Positions 20,058-30,900 of a stretch of 64,000 bases of DNA are shown in pieces. Origin of the DNA: Prevotella sp. (GTDB taxonomy: Bacteria; Bacteroidota; Bacteroidia; Bacteroidales; Bacteroidaceae); assembly GCA_021204905.1 (NCBI GenBank), contig JAJPYN010000007.1, positions 108,121-172,120 on the forward strand, written 5' to 3'. Position 1 is the first letter of the stretch; each line of letters begins with the position of its first letter. The notes below the pieces were generated by a model that was not told the origin of the DNA, made no database searches, and was given only the letters and a program-made list of their open reading frames with translations. The translations under genes and the position numbers were made by a program.

Positions 20058-21446
20058 ATGGCAAGTCTGAGAGAGAAAGTGGGCTATGGCTTCGGCGATA
20101 TGTCCTCGTCTATGTTCTGGAAGATATTCAGCTATTATCTTCCTATATTCTATGCCGACGTATTCGGGCTGTCGCTCGGCGCAACGGGTATGCTGATGCT
20201 TGTAACCCGTATCTGGGACACGGTGTCCGACCCGATGATGGGCGCCATCGCCGACCGCACGCACACTCGTTGGGGCAAATACCGTCCGTTCCTGTTGTGG
20301 TTCGCCGCGCCGTTCGCCATAGCGGGCTGCCTGCTCTTCACCACGCCCCATTTCGGCGAGACGGGCAAACTGGTGTGGGCGTATGCCACATACATCCTGA
20401 TGATGACCGTATATACCGGTATCAATGTGCCGTACGGCTCTATGCTCGGCGTGATGACAGACAACTCCGACGAAAAGACTATCTTCTCCTCTTTCCGCAT
20501 GTTCTTTGCCTACGCAGGTTCATTTATCGCATTATTCTCTTGGGAGCCGCTCGTAAAGGCGCTCAAAGGCACGGGTGCCGACGAGATACTGGGTGCACAA
20601 GTAGGCTGGCAGAACGCGATGTATGTCATTGCCGGAGCGTGCCTGCTGATGTTCCTCGTATGCTTCCTGATGACGCGCGAGCATATCAAACCGACACCCT
20701 CCGCCTCAATATGGAAAGACGTCGGGTCGCTCGTGAGGAACAAACCGTGGTGGCTGTTGACGTGTGTCGCTCTTTGCACGAATCTCTTCAACACGTTGCG
20801 CGGTTCTACGGCGGCGTTCTATTTCAAATATCTCATCGGCGAGCAGGCGGGTGTTGACCTCGGTTTTGTCTCGTTCATCTTCTTCGCGGGCGTGTTCCTC
20901 GCCGTGGGAGAGGTATGCAACATGATAGGCGTGGCGTTGGCTGTGCCCGTGTCGAATATTGCAGGCGGTAAGAAACCCGCGTTCATCCTCTCGAGTATAG
21001 CGTTAATTATATTCAGCGTCGCATTCTTCTATCTGCCTACGGCTACTAATGCGGGCTACATCTGGATCCTCGTCCTGCAAATCCTCACCTCTCTCTTCAC
21101 GGGCATTGTCTCGCCGCTGGTGTGGAGTATGTACGCCGACGTGGCGGATTACAGTCAGGCGGTCAACGGCTCCGCTTCGACGGGACTTGTCTTCTCGTCC
21201 GGCTCGATGGCGCAGAAGTTTGGCGGCGCAATAGCCGGCTCGGCGGTGATGTGGATTCTCGGCGGCTTCGGACTGGTGTCCAACGCGCCGGAACAGACGG
21301 CAAGCGCGATACTTGGTATGAAGCTTACAATGAGTTATTTCCCTGCTACGGTGGCGGCAATAATGCTTGTCTTGTTGCTGTTCTATCCGCTTAGCAAGCG
21401 TGCGATGGTTCAAATAGCGAACAAACTTAATACCATGCGCAAGTAA
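20058..21446 (+). CDS. MFS/GPH-family sugar:cation symporter
   Basis: About 12 TM segments; SDPMMGAIADRTHTRWGKYRPFLLW typical of GPH symporters. Confidence 0.9.
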   Translation: MASLREKVGYGFGDMSSSMFWKIFSYYLPIFYADVFGLSLGATGMLMLVTRIWDTVSDPMMGAIADRTHTRWGKYRPFLLWFAAPFAIAGCLLFTTPHFGETGKLVWAYATYILMMTVYTGINVPYGSMLGVMTDNSDEKTIFSSFRMFFAYAGSFIALFSWEPLVKALKGTGADEILGAQVGWQNAMYVIAGACLLMFLVCFLMTREHIKPTPSASIWKDVGSLVRNKPWWLLTCVALCTNLFNTLRGSTAAFYFKYLIGEQAGVDLGFVSFIFFAGVFLAVGEVCNMIGVALAVPVSNIAGGKKPAFILSSIALIIFSVAFFYLPTATNAGYIWILVLQILTSLFTGIVSPLVWSMYADVADYSQAVNGSASTGLVFSSGSMAQKFGGAIAGSAVMWILGGFGLVSNAPEQTASAILGMKLTMSYFPATVAAIMLVLLLFYPLSKRAMVQIANKLNTMRK

Positions 21447-22669
21447 TGACGGATAAGCAGTTATTATCACGCCAGATGCGGGATGTCGTGGAGAATAACA
21501 TCCTGCGTTTCTGGTTAGACAACATGCAGGATCGTGAGAACGGCGGGTTCTACGGTCAGATGCGCGGCGACGGCACGTTGGTGAAGGACGCGGTGAAAGG
21601 CGGCATCCTCAACGCCCGCATCCTGTGGACATTCTCCGCCGCTTATCGTGTATTGGGGAAAGAGGAGTATCTCACCGCCGCCACACGGGCGAAAGACTAT
21701 ATCCTCACCTATTTCTACGACGCGCAATATGGCGGCATCTATTGGTCGGTAGACTGCACGGGCAAGCCCGTCGACACAAAGAAACAGTTCTATGCGCTCG
21801 GATTCGCACTCTACGGACTGACGGAATACGTGCGTGCCACAGGCGACAGCGATGTCCTCGCGAAGGCGATAGAGATGTTCGACACGATAGAGGAGCACGC
21901 GCTCGACCGCAGATTCGGCGGATACATCGAGGCGCAGACACGCACGTGGCAGGAGATGGCTGATGTGCGCTTGTCGGAGTTGGACGCCAACTATCCCAAG
22001 TCGCAGAACACCCATCTGCATATCATAGAGCCTTACGCCAACCTCTACCGCTGCCTGAAAGAACAAAAGGTGACGGGCGATGTCGTCTGCCGCGTGGAGA
22101 AAGCGCTGAGAAACATCATCGACATATTCTGCGACAAAATACTCAACCCCGCCACTCACCACCTCGACCTTTTCTTCGAGATGGACTGGACACGCGGCGC
22201 AGGATGGCTCGAGAGCTACGGACACGACATAGAGTGCTCGTGGCTGATGCACGAGGCGGCGCTCATCCTCGCAGACAAAACGGTGTTGGCAAAGGTGGAG
22301 CCGATAGTGCGCCTCGTGGCAAAGGCTTCGGAGAAGGGACTCAATGCCGACGGCTCGATGACACACGAGGCCAACCTCGATACGGGACACGTCGACGACG
22401 ACCGGCATTGGTGGGTGCAGGCGGAGGCGGTAGTGGGATTTTACAACCTATATCAGCACTTCGGAGATGAGCGTGCGCTGACTATTTCAATGAATGTGTG
22501 GCAATACATCAAAGAAAACCTCATCGACTATGAGCACGGCGAGTGGTATTGGAGCCGCGACAAGAACGGCGTGCTCAACACCCGCGACGACCATGCCGGA
22601 TTCTGGAAGTGCCCCTACCACAACAGCCGGATGTGCCTCGAACTGATAGAGCGCATCGGCGAACAATAA
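21446..22669 (+). CDS. AGE-family cellobiose 2-epimerase-like protein
   Basis: FWLDNMQDRENGGFYGQM, MDWTRGAGWLESYGHDIECSWLMHEAA, DDRHWWVQAEAVVGFYNLYQ; neighbours GH26/GH130. Confidence 0.88.
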   Translation: MTDKQLLSRQMRDVVENNILRFWLDNMQDRENGGFYGQMRGDGTLVKDAVKGGILNARILWTFSAAYRVLGKEEYLTAATRAKDYILTYFYDAQYGGIYWSVDCTGKPVDTKKQFYALGFALYGLTEYVRATGDSDVLAKAIEMFDTIEEHALDRRFGGYIEAQTRTWQEMADVRLSELDANYPKSQNTHLHIIEPYANLYRCLKEQKVTGDVVCRVEKALRNIIDIFCDKILNPATHHLDLFFEMDWTRGAGWLESYGHDIECSWLMHEAALILADKTVLAKVEPIVRLVAKASEKGLNADGSMTHEANLDTGHVDDDRHWWVQAEAVVGFYNLYQHFGDERALTISMNVWQYIKENLIDYEHGEWYWSRDKNGVLNTRDDHAGFWKCPYHNSRMCLELIERIGEQ

Positions 22670-22706
22670 ACTTAACATCATTTACCCGACAAGACTCTCT
22701 CCCGAT

Positions 22707-24941
22707 ATGAAACATTTCTTTATACTCGTCCTCCTCACGCTGGGGACAACTTATGCCGAAGCGGAAAACGTCAGCATCTCCACTCCCGGCAATACACTCG
22801 TGCTGAACATCACTAAGGGCGAGGAGCCGACGTTCGTCTACTACGGCGCACGTCTCTCCACCGACGAGCTTGCCGCGCTGCCCTCTCCGACCAATGCCAA
22901 TTGGAGCCATTTGGAGATTTATCCCGCCTACGGCGCCACACACACGATGAGCGAAGTAGCCTTTGCCATGCGCCATGCCGACGGGAACCTCTCCACACAG
23001 CTCCTGTGCGAGGACTACGGCATAACGACAGTATCGGACAAAGCGCCGAACGGCAAAGCCCGCAGCGGCAAACTGCTCACCATCACACTGCGCGATGAGC
23101 TCTATCCCAATACGATGCATCTCTACTATCTCGCTTACGACGATGTAGACATGATAGAGTGCTGGACGGACATAACAAACAACGAGCGGAAGAGGGTTAC
23201 TCTCACGCAGTTCTATTCCTCTTGTATGCCCGTCCGCCGCGGCAATGTGTGGCTCTCACATCTGCACGGCTCTTGGGCAAGCGAAGCACAGCTCATAGAG
23301 GAGCCGCTCACGTCAGGACTGCTCACGATAAAGAACAAGGACGGACTGCGCAACGCCACCACCGACCGCAACGAAGTGATGTTCTCCCTCGACGGCAAGG
23401 CACAGGAGAATACGGGCGACATCATCGGCGCGGCGCTCCTCTATTCGGGCAATTACAGCGTGAAGATTGACACCGACGATACGGAGTTCCACTACTATTT
23501 CGCCGGTATCAACCCCGACAACTCCGAATATCATCTCTCTCCGGGCGAGACCTTTGCCACCCCGCACGTGGCATACACATTCTCCAATGCCGGGCTCTCC
23601 GGCGCATCACGCAATTTCCACGACTGGGCACGAGGCTACCAGCTCCGCCATGCCGACCAAGAGCGGATGATACTGCTCAACTCGTGGGAGGGCGTCTATT
23701 TCGACATCAACCAAGAGGGGATGGACAGAATGATGGCGGACATAGCATCGATGGGCGGCGAACTGTTCGTGATGGACGATGGCTGGTTCGGCGATAAATA
23801 TCAGCGCAACACCGACAACTCCTCGCTCGGCGACTGGGTAGTCGATACCCGCAAACTGCCTGACGGCATAGAGGGACTGTTGCGCGTCGCACGAAAGAAC
23901 GGTGTGAAATTCGGTATCTGGATAGAGCCGGAGATGACCAACACCACGGCGGAGCTATACGAGCAACACCCCGACTGGGTGCTCAAAGCGCCGGGACGAG
24001 AGCCGGTAACGGGCAGAGGAGGGACGCAGCTCGTCCTCGACCTCGCCAACCCGAAAGTGCAGGACTTCGTCTTCTCCGTCGTTGACAACCTCTTGACGAA
24101 ATATCCTGACATAGCCTACATCAAATGGGATGCCAACGCGCCCGTGATGAACCACGGCAGTCAGTATCTCCCCGCCGACGACCAAAGTCATCTTTATATC
24201 GCATATCATGAGGGACTGATTAATGTATGTAAACGAATAAGAGATAAATACCCCGACATCATCATACAGGACTGCGCGTCGGGCGGCGGACGGGCAAACT
24301 ACGGACTGTTGCCTTACTTCGACGAGTTCTGGGTGTCTGACAATACCGACGCCCTCCAACGTATCTACATGCAGTGGGGCACGTCGTATTTCTTCCCTGC
24401 AATAGCTATGGCGCAGCACATCTCAGCCGTGCCCAACCATGCCGTGTTCCGCACCACATCGATGAAGTTCCGCTGCGACGTGGCAATGTCCGGCAGACTC
24501 GGGATGGAAATCCAGCCAGCGAATATGTCCGACGAGGAGAAAGATTTCTGTCGAGGCGTGATAAGCGGATACAAAGAGGTGCGTAAAGTCATACAGTTCG
24601 GCGACCTCTACCGGCTCCACTCGCCTTACGACGGAGACAACCTCGCGTCGCTCATGTACGTCAGCAAGGACAAGAGCGAGGCGGTATTCTTCTGGTATAA
24701 ACTCGAAACGATGAAAGACGAACACTTCCCGAGAGTGAAGATGGCAGGGCTCGACCCCGACAAGAAATACACCGTCAGCGAGATGAACCGCATAGACAAC
24801 AACTCTCTCGAATGTGAGGGGCACACCTACACCGGCGCATATCTCATGGCAAACGGACTGGAAATGCCGTACAGCCACGACGTAGACTACGCCAAGCTCA
24901 ACGACTGGTCCAGCCGCGTCATTCATCTCACTGCGGAATAA
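22707..24941 (+). CDS. GH36 alpha-galactosidase (secreted)
   Basis: Signal peptide; FVMDDGWFG, FGIWIEPEMTN, YIKWDANAPV, IIQDCASGGGRANYGLLPYFDEFWVSDNTDA. Confidence 0.94.
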   Translation: MKHFFILVLLTLGTTYAEAENVSISTPGNTLVLNITKGEEPTFVYYGARLSTDELAALPSPTNANWSHLEIYPAYGATHTMSEVAFAMRHADGNLSTQLLCEDYGITTVSDKAPNGKARSGKLLTITLRDELYPNTMHLYYLAYDDVDMIECWTDITNNERKRVTLTQFYSSCMPVRRGNVWLSHLHGSWASEAQLIEEPLTSGLLTIKNKDGLRNATTDRNEVMFSLDGKAQENTGDIIGAALLYSGNYSVKIDTDDTEFHYYFAGINPDNSEYHLSPGETFATPHVAYTFSNAGLSGASRNFHDWARGYQLRHADQERMILLNSWEGVYFDINQEGMDRMMADIASMGGELFVMDDGWFGDKYQRNTDNSSLGDWVVDTRKLPDGIEGLLRVARKNGVKFGIWIEPEMTNTTAELYEQHPDWVLKAPGREPVTGRGGTQLVLDLANPKVQDFVFSVVDNLLTKYPDIAYIKWDANAPVMNHGSQYLPADDQSHLYIAYHEGLINVCKRIRDKYPDIIIQDCASGGGRANYGLLPYFDEFWVSDNTDALQRIYMQWGTSYFFPAIAMAQHISAVPNHAVFRTTSMKFRCDVAMSGRLGMEIQPANMSDEEKDFCRGVISGYKEVRKVIQFGDLYRLHSPYDGDNLASLMYVSKDKSEAVFFWYKLETMKDEHFPRVKMAGLDPDKKYTVSEMNRIDNNSLECEGHTYTGAYLMANGLEMPYSHDVDYAKLNDWSSRVIHLTAE

Positions 24942-25002
24942 AAATTATTTTAAATCAAAGCCGGCATCAGCTTTAATTAAACCACCTTACTTCGCACTAC
25001 TT

Positions 25003-27942
25003 TCAACTGTACCCTTTGCAAAGGGCGCGGAAGGGGCAGTTGTTGCAGAATTTGTCGATGGAGGTGGGGGCGAAGGGCGCGGAAGGGTCGAAAATTTCGG
25101 CGACGACCTGCTCGAGCTGTTGGCTGAACGCGGGTTCGCAGTCGGCGATGTCGTCGATTGGCTGCGCGTCGTTTTTGCCGCCGAATTTCAGGACAGGGTC
25201 GTCGACGCTCGCCTTTTTCTGAATGAAAAGCAGGGCGGGGCGGACGGGCAGCGCGCGCGGGTTGAGCGGTTCGTAGCTGATGCTGCGGTGCTCAAACGGC
25301 TTGTCGGAGCGGCGCACGAGCGTGGCGTAGAGCATGGCTTGGAGATAATAATCGGAATGCTTTTTCTCGATGTTCGCGCTGTTGAAAACCTCGTCGACGC
25401 TGCCGAGCGTTTCCTGCATCCCGCCGCCTGTTTTATAGTCGACCACGCGGAGCACCTCGCCGCCGCCGATGTCGATTCTGTCGAGCCTGTCGATGATGCC
25501 GCCAATCTCAATTTGCCTGCGCTTGCCGTTCACGATGATGTCGAACGTGCCGTAAACAGGGCGCTCGAGACCCTCGATATGCAGCGGCGCAAGGTCGCGG
25601 TCGGCGCGCAGGACGGTCGTGATGTAATGGGCGATCACCTCGCGGTTGATGAGCTGCAAACCGTCGTAACGCGCGCTGCGGCCGTTGAACAGCTCGCGGG
25701 CGATGACGTTGTCGATGGCGCGGCGGATTCTCGCGTGCCCTTTCTCGTCGAGCACGGCATCGATGGCTTCCGGCGCGAGCAGTCTGTTGCTGTCGATGAT
25801 GCTGCCGTAAAGGTCTTCGGCCACGGCGTGAAGAATGGTGCCGAACATGCGGTTGTCGGCGATATCTTCGCTATCGGGCTCGCGGATGCCGGCGATTTTT
25901 TCGAAGTAAAACCTCATCGGGCAGCGCATGTACGTGTTGATTGCCGATGGCGACAGCGACGTGATTTTATTAAGCCCGGCAAGCACCGCACCGCTTTTTT
26001 CGATGCCCGATTTGCGGCCGCGCACAGGCGATTGCTCGGCGCGTAAAGCGAGGTGGGTTAAGTGAAAAACCTTCGGGTCGGTTTCGGCGGTGAGCTGCAA
26101 CATAAACCGGCTCATCTGCCCCGTTTTGCCTTCGTCGGTGGCGCTGTTGTAGGCGATGGTGATGTCGCCGCAGCGTTGCAGCAGACGGTAGAAATAAAAG
26201 GCTTGCACGGCGGTTTTCACCTCGGGCGTGGTCAGGCCGTGCGCGTGGCGGACGACGTAGGGCAGCATCGTCGTACTGTTGACGCCTTTCGGGATGTTGC
26301 CTTCGTTGCACGACAGGATGAGCAGGTGGTCGAAATCGAGGTTGCGCGTCTCGAGCACACCCGTGATTTGCAGTGGCGAGACGGGTTCGCCGCGCAGGGG
26401 CATGGTCGCGCTCCCGGCAATCTGCTCGATGAGGCGCAGCAGCGTTACCGGCGACAAAGGCATCTCGCTGCAAACATCGGCCATGCGCGCGACGATGCCG
26501 TGCATGCGGAAGATCGACTCTTGCGTGAGTTGCTCGTCGTAAGAAATATCATTCGCCGCACTTTCAGCTTCGTCCTCGAGCCTGTTTTTCTCCGTGGCGA
26601 TGCCTGTCCGCCGCAGTATTTCGAGCAAGCGCGAAAGGAGGTCCGCACCGGCATTATCTTCGTCGACAGGCTTGAAAATCAGCGTCAGAATTTCGTCAAC
26701 GCAAAGGTCGTCAGCGGCGAAGGTGAACGAATGGCAATCGAGCAAATCCTTAATTATATCCGGCAGTTCGGGGATGAGCAGCGCGAGCAAAGGGTGGGTG
26801 AGCAGCGCGCGGACGTTCGAGGCGAGGAACGACCGTTCGGCGGCGTTGTAACCGAAGGCGTGCAGGCGCAGGAAATTCGCGGCGAGCGACCGTGCCGGCG
26901 TCTCCGAGAGCGGCAGACCGATGGTGATGTTCGTTTTGCCGGAGACCCCTTGCGGCAGGTAGCGCGCCACGCTGCCGAGCAACCGTTCGTCGGCGAGCAC
27001 AATGGCGGTGTTGCCGTCGCCGCGCCCGTTTTCGCCGAGCCATCTCGCGGCATAACGCGCCTGAACATCCTCCGTTGCGGCGGAGACGAAACAGACATTT
27101 TTCGCCTTCGAGAAATTATCGTAAACCCCACTGTCAATTGGCAGTTCGTTAGGATATTTCTTAAGCCAAAGCCGAACGAAGCGCCCGGCCTCCTGCGTGC
27201 TCGCGGCGGTGTAATAGCTGTCGAAATCCCAATAAAAGCGCGCGCGACCCTTCTTTTGCAACGTATCAAACAGTTGTTGCTCGGCCTCCCACAGCATGTT
27301 GAACCCGACGAAAACATAGTTGTCGCTACTCCAATCGATGGCCTCTGCGCGGGCCGCCACGTCGCGGAATATTGCGCCTTCGTAAGCGAGGTTTTTCGCG
27401 CGCAGCTCGTCGTTGAACGCCGCGTAGATGTCGTAAAGCCTGTTCCACATCTGCGCGAACCGCCGTTTCAACCGCGTGTTATGCTCGTCGGAAAATTCGG
27501 CGAAGAACCTTTTTAACAGTTCGCGCCGCTCGCCGTCGATGTAGTCGATATTGTCGTAAGCGTGGAGGTCGCCCGCGTTGCCGAGCACGAGCCGCGCGTT
27601 GGCTAAATGCTTGTCGATGTCGTCGAAATCGGCCAGCAGAATCTCGCCCCAACCCCAGAAGCGGTCGATGGTCTCGGGCGAGGGGATGAAGCGCTGGTAA
27701 ACGTTGTAAAGGGTGCTCACGGCCTCGATCTTGCCGGCTAACGAGAAGCGGCTCTTGCTGCTGAAAAGTTCCTCGATGGTCAGGTAGCGCGGGCTGAACA
27801 GCGGTTTGCCGGCGATGTCGAGTAGGTATTCGTCGAAATAAAGGCTCGCGCGCTTGTTGGCGAAGACGACGGTGGTGGCGCTCAGGTCGCCGCCGAGCTT
27901 GCGATAGAGGTCGTCCGCCACGTGGTGAAGGAAGGTTTTCAT
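25003..27942 (-). CDS. AddB-like PD-(D/E)XK nuclease/inactive-helicase protein
   Basis: SPSAINTYMRCPMRFYFEKIAGI, RVVDYKTGGG, C-terminal CNNCPFRALCKG (Fe-S staple-type cysteines); overlaps the UvrD-type partner by 4 nt. Confidence 0.85.
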   Translation of the reverse strand: MKTFLHHVADDLYRKLGGDLSATTVVFANKRASLYFDEYLLDIAGKPLFSPRYLTIEELFSSKSRFSLAGKIEAVSTLYNVYQRFIPSPETIDRFWGWGEILLADFDDIDKHLANARLVLGNAGDLHAYDNIDYIDGERRELLKRFFAEFSDEHNTRLKRRFAQMWNRLYDIYAAFNDELRAKNLAYEGAIFRDVAARAEAIDWSSDNYVFVGFNMLWEAEQQLFDTLQKKGRARFYWDFDSYYTAASTQEAGRFVRLWLKKYPNELPIDSGVYDNFSKAKNVCFVSAATEDVQARYAARWLGENGRGDGNTAIVLADERLLGSVARYLPQGVSGKTNITIGLPLSETPARSLAANFLRLHAFGYNAAERSFLASNVRALLTHPLLALLIPELPDIIKDLLDCHSFTFAADDLCVDEILTLIFKPVDEDNAGADLLSRLLEILRRTGIATEKNRLEDEAESAANDISYDEQLTQESIFRMHGIVARMADVCSEMPLSPVTLLRLIEQIAGSATMPLRGEPVSPLQITGVLETRNLDFDHLLILSCNEGNIPKGVNSTTMLPYVVRHAHGLTTPEVKTAVQAFYFYRLLQRCGDITIAYNSATDEGKTGQMSRFMLQLTAETDPKVFHLTHLALRAEQSPVRGRKSGIEKSGAVLAGLNKITSLSPSAINTYMRCPMRFYFEKIAGIREPDSEDIADNRMFGTILHAVAEDLYGSIIDSNRLLAPEAIDAVLDEKGHARIRRAIDNVIARELFNGRSARYDGLQLINREVIAHYITTVLRADRDLAPLHIEGLERPVYGTFDIIVNGKRRQIEIGGIIDRLDRIDIGGGEVLRVVDYKTGGGMQETLGSVDEVFNSANIEKKHSDYYLQAMLYATLVRRSDKPFEHRSISYEPLNPRALPVRPALLFIQKKASVDDPVLKFGGKNDAQPIDDIADCEPAFSQQLEQVVAEIFDPSAPFAPTSIDKFCNNCPFRALCKGYS

Positions 27943-30900
27943 ATTGTCGAAGTTGGCGTAACTTGCGTTATTTTATTGTCGTAAACATACCAAAGGAAGC
28001 CCTCGACGGCGCGGCCCATGTCGCTCAGGAGGCTCATGTAGCGGCGCACCTGCGCGTGATGCTCGGCCTTCGGTGCGGCGAACTTGAAATCGATGACTAC
28101 GGTTCGTGCGCCAAGCTGCACCACGCGGTCGGGTCTCAACCTTTGCGCGAGGCCTGTCTGCGCGTCGGGCGAGAGGATGGTGCATTCGTTGAGGGTCGTG
28201 ATGCCCGGGGCGAACCACTCGTTGACGCGCGCGTCGCTGTTGTGTTCGAGGCGGTTGCGGATGAGCTTCGCGAGGCTTGCGCGGTTCTCTTTTTCCAAAA
28301 CACCCTCGGCGATGAACGCATCCAGCACGCGACCGGCATCGTTGCGGTCGGCAATCTGCGAGAGGAGGTTGTGGAGCAGCGTGCCTTGCCGGATGTACTG
28401 CTGCCGTTCGCTGTCGTCCTCTTCGCCGCAGACAAATGCGCGGCTGCGGTTGCTTTGTCGGAAGGCTATCTGCGTGGCGGGTGCTGCGAGCGGCACGGTC
28501 AGCTTCGCCTTCGAGGGAGTGAAAATATTTTCCGAGTGAGTAGTAGTTGCTACTATCGTCCCTACTTCGCCGAACTCGAAGAACACGTCGTTGTCAGTGT
28601 CGCGTACGTTGCAACGCGCCGGACTTAATTCCGTTTCGATGTCGCGGATGACGCTTTCCACTAATCCCGACCTTCGCGCGAAGCTTATGCTGCCTTTGCT
28701 TATGCTTCTTTTTCCAATGACAAACAGGTCGCGCCGAGCCCTTGTGAACGCCACGTAGAGCAGGTTGAGGTTGTCCACGGCGTTGTTCAGTTTTTCTTCG
28801 AAATAATCGTTTTGGTACACCGTTTCGCGCAGCTTGCTCGATTTCACCGGCACGACGGGCATCTCGCAGTAAGGCTCCTCGCTGCTTTTGCACCATAGCG
28901 TGGTGTCGAGCTCGAGCTTCCAGTCGCAATAGGGCACGATGACGTGCGCGAATTCGAGGCCTTTGCTTTTGTGGATGGTCATCATGCGCACGCCGGGTAC
29001 GTCGCCGCCCTTCACCGTTTTTGCGCCGAGCGTCTTGTCCCAAAAATCGGAGAACGCGGCGGCGTCGGGCAGGTTGGTGCGCACGAACGCGGCGAGGCTG
29101 TCGAAGAACATGTTCACGTAGGCCGCTTCGCCTTGCAGCCGCTCGATGGAGAACATTGCCGAAATCGCCGCAGCCATAGCTGTTAAAGGCATTTTCGACA
29201 ATTTTTCTTTCTCTTTGACGAACGTTTCGGGCAGCAATTCAGCTATGCTTTCTTTGTCGCGGAAAACGATGCCGGCGGGGTCGAGATTGCGGATGTAAAC
29301 GCTGTAATCCCACGCCAGCGCCGCACTGTAAAACGCCGGTTGGATGCCCGCCGCGACGCGCATGGCGTTGACGATGATGTTCAGCGCGACGGAGCTGCTC
29401 AGCTTGAACGCCTCGTCCGAAACGAACCGGCAGTGGGGCAGCAGCCGCTCGATGTCCGCACCGACGGCCTCGATGTCTTTGTTCCTTCGCGCGATGATGG
29501 CGATGTCCTCTTCTTTCACGCCGGCGGCAAGCAGTTCGCTGATGTGCTCGGCAATCATTTCGACGCAGCGCGAAGATTTATCGTCCTTGTCGAGAAGCGC
29601 CACTTTTACGCGCCCGCCATTACCGCTCGAGGCGCATTGTTGCTGCGTCTCGCCGTCGGAATAGATGCTGCCGATGAGCTCCGCGCCGGGCACGCCCTCG
29701 GCCTCCAACCGCGCTTGCTCCTGACGTGCGGCGAGGCGGAAAAAGGCGTTGTTGAAAGCGATGATGCCGGGTTCGGAACGATAATTTGTTAACAAGGTTT
29801 CAATTTGTAAGTCCTTGTCTTTCAGTGAGTTATCTTCGGCGATATTATTCAAAATGCGCCAATCGGAATTGCGCCAGCGGTAGATGCTTTGCTTCACGTC
29901 GCCCACGATGAGGTTTTGCGAACAGTCGCGCGCGAGGCATTCGAGCAGCAGTTTTTTGAAGTTCTCCCACTGCACGACGCTCGTGTCTTGCATCTCGTCG
30001 ATCATGATGTGGGTGATGCGCGCGCCGGTCTTCTCGTAAACAAAGGGTGCGTCGCTGCCCTCCATGAGCTGTTTGAGCAGCATCTGCGTGTCGGAAAGCA
30101 TGAGGCTGTTCGTCTCTTTATTTACCTCCTCGACGCCCTGTTCGATCTTCCTGAGCAGCCTTACTTCGTTCAAATTCGCGAGTACCGCGCAGGCTGACAG
30201 ATAGCTCACGGCAGCCTTTTGCCGCTGCTCTTCCGCGTGCGCAATTAAAGGCACAAGCTGCTCTTCGGCAAAGGTTAAAATCGCGCCGTACTGGTCGTCT
30301 TTCCTCAGCCACGCCTTAGCATCCTGCGCCGCCTTTGCCGCCGTGTCGTTAAATGTCTTGCTGTCGGGCCATACGCCGTCGCGCAGCTTCGCGAAATACG
30401 CCGCCGGCCCCCTCTGACCGTTTTTGAAATCGTTTATCGAATAGCCGTGCGAGGCAATCAACTCGAAAAAACCGTTGCCAATGGCCGCCATCTCGCTCAT
30501 CGCCGTGTCCATATCGCTGCGCAACCTGTTGCGGAACGCGGCGAAGAAACCCTCTTTGTTTATTGCCTCATCGATGGCCTTCGCGTTCTCGCGGTAGTCG
30601 TCGGTGAAGATTGTTTTGCCGAACTTGCGGATGGCGTCGAGCACGTTCCATTTCTTGTCGTCGAGGATGTTCTGGCGAATGTAATCCATAATCCACGCGA
30701 GCTCCTTGTCGTTCGGACGGAGGTTGGTCAGCAGGCGGTCGACGGCGAGCTGCTCCACCTCGTCCTGCCCGAGCTCCACGCGCATGTTGCAGTTCAGCTC
30801 GAGCTCCCGCGCAATGCCGCGCAGCACACGCTGGAAGAACGAGTCGATGGTCTCGACGTTGAAATTGCCGTAATCGTGGAGGATGAGCGCGAGGGCGCGG

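Noticed and set aside
26062-27516. 484-aa plus-strand ORF antisense to the AddB-like gene
   Set aside because: Sense-strand protein has nuclease motifs and Fe-S cysteines; antisense product is low-information.
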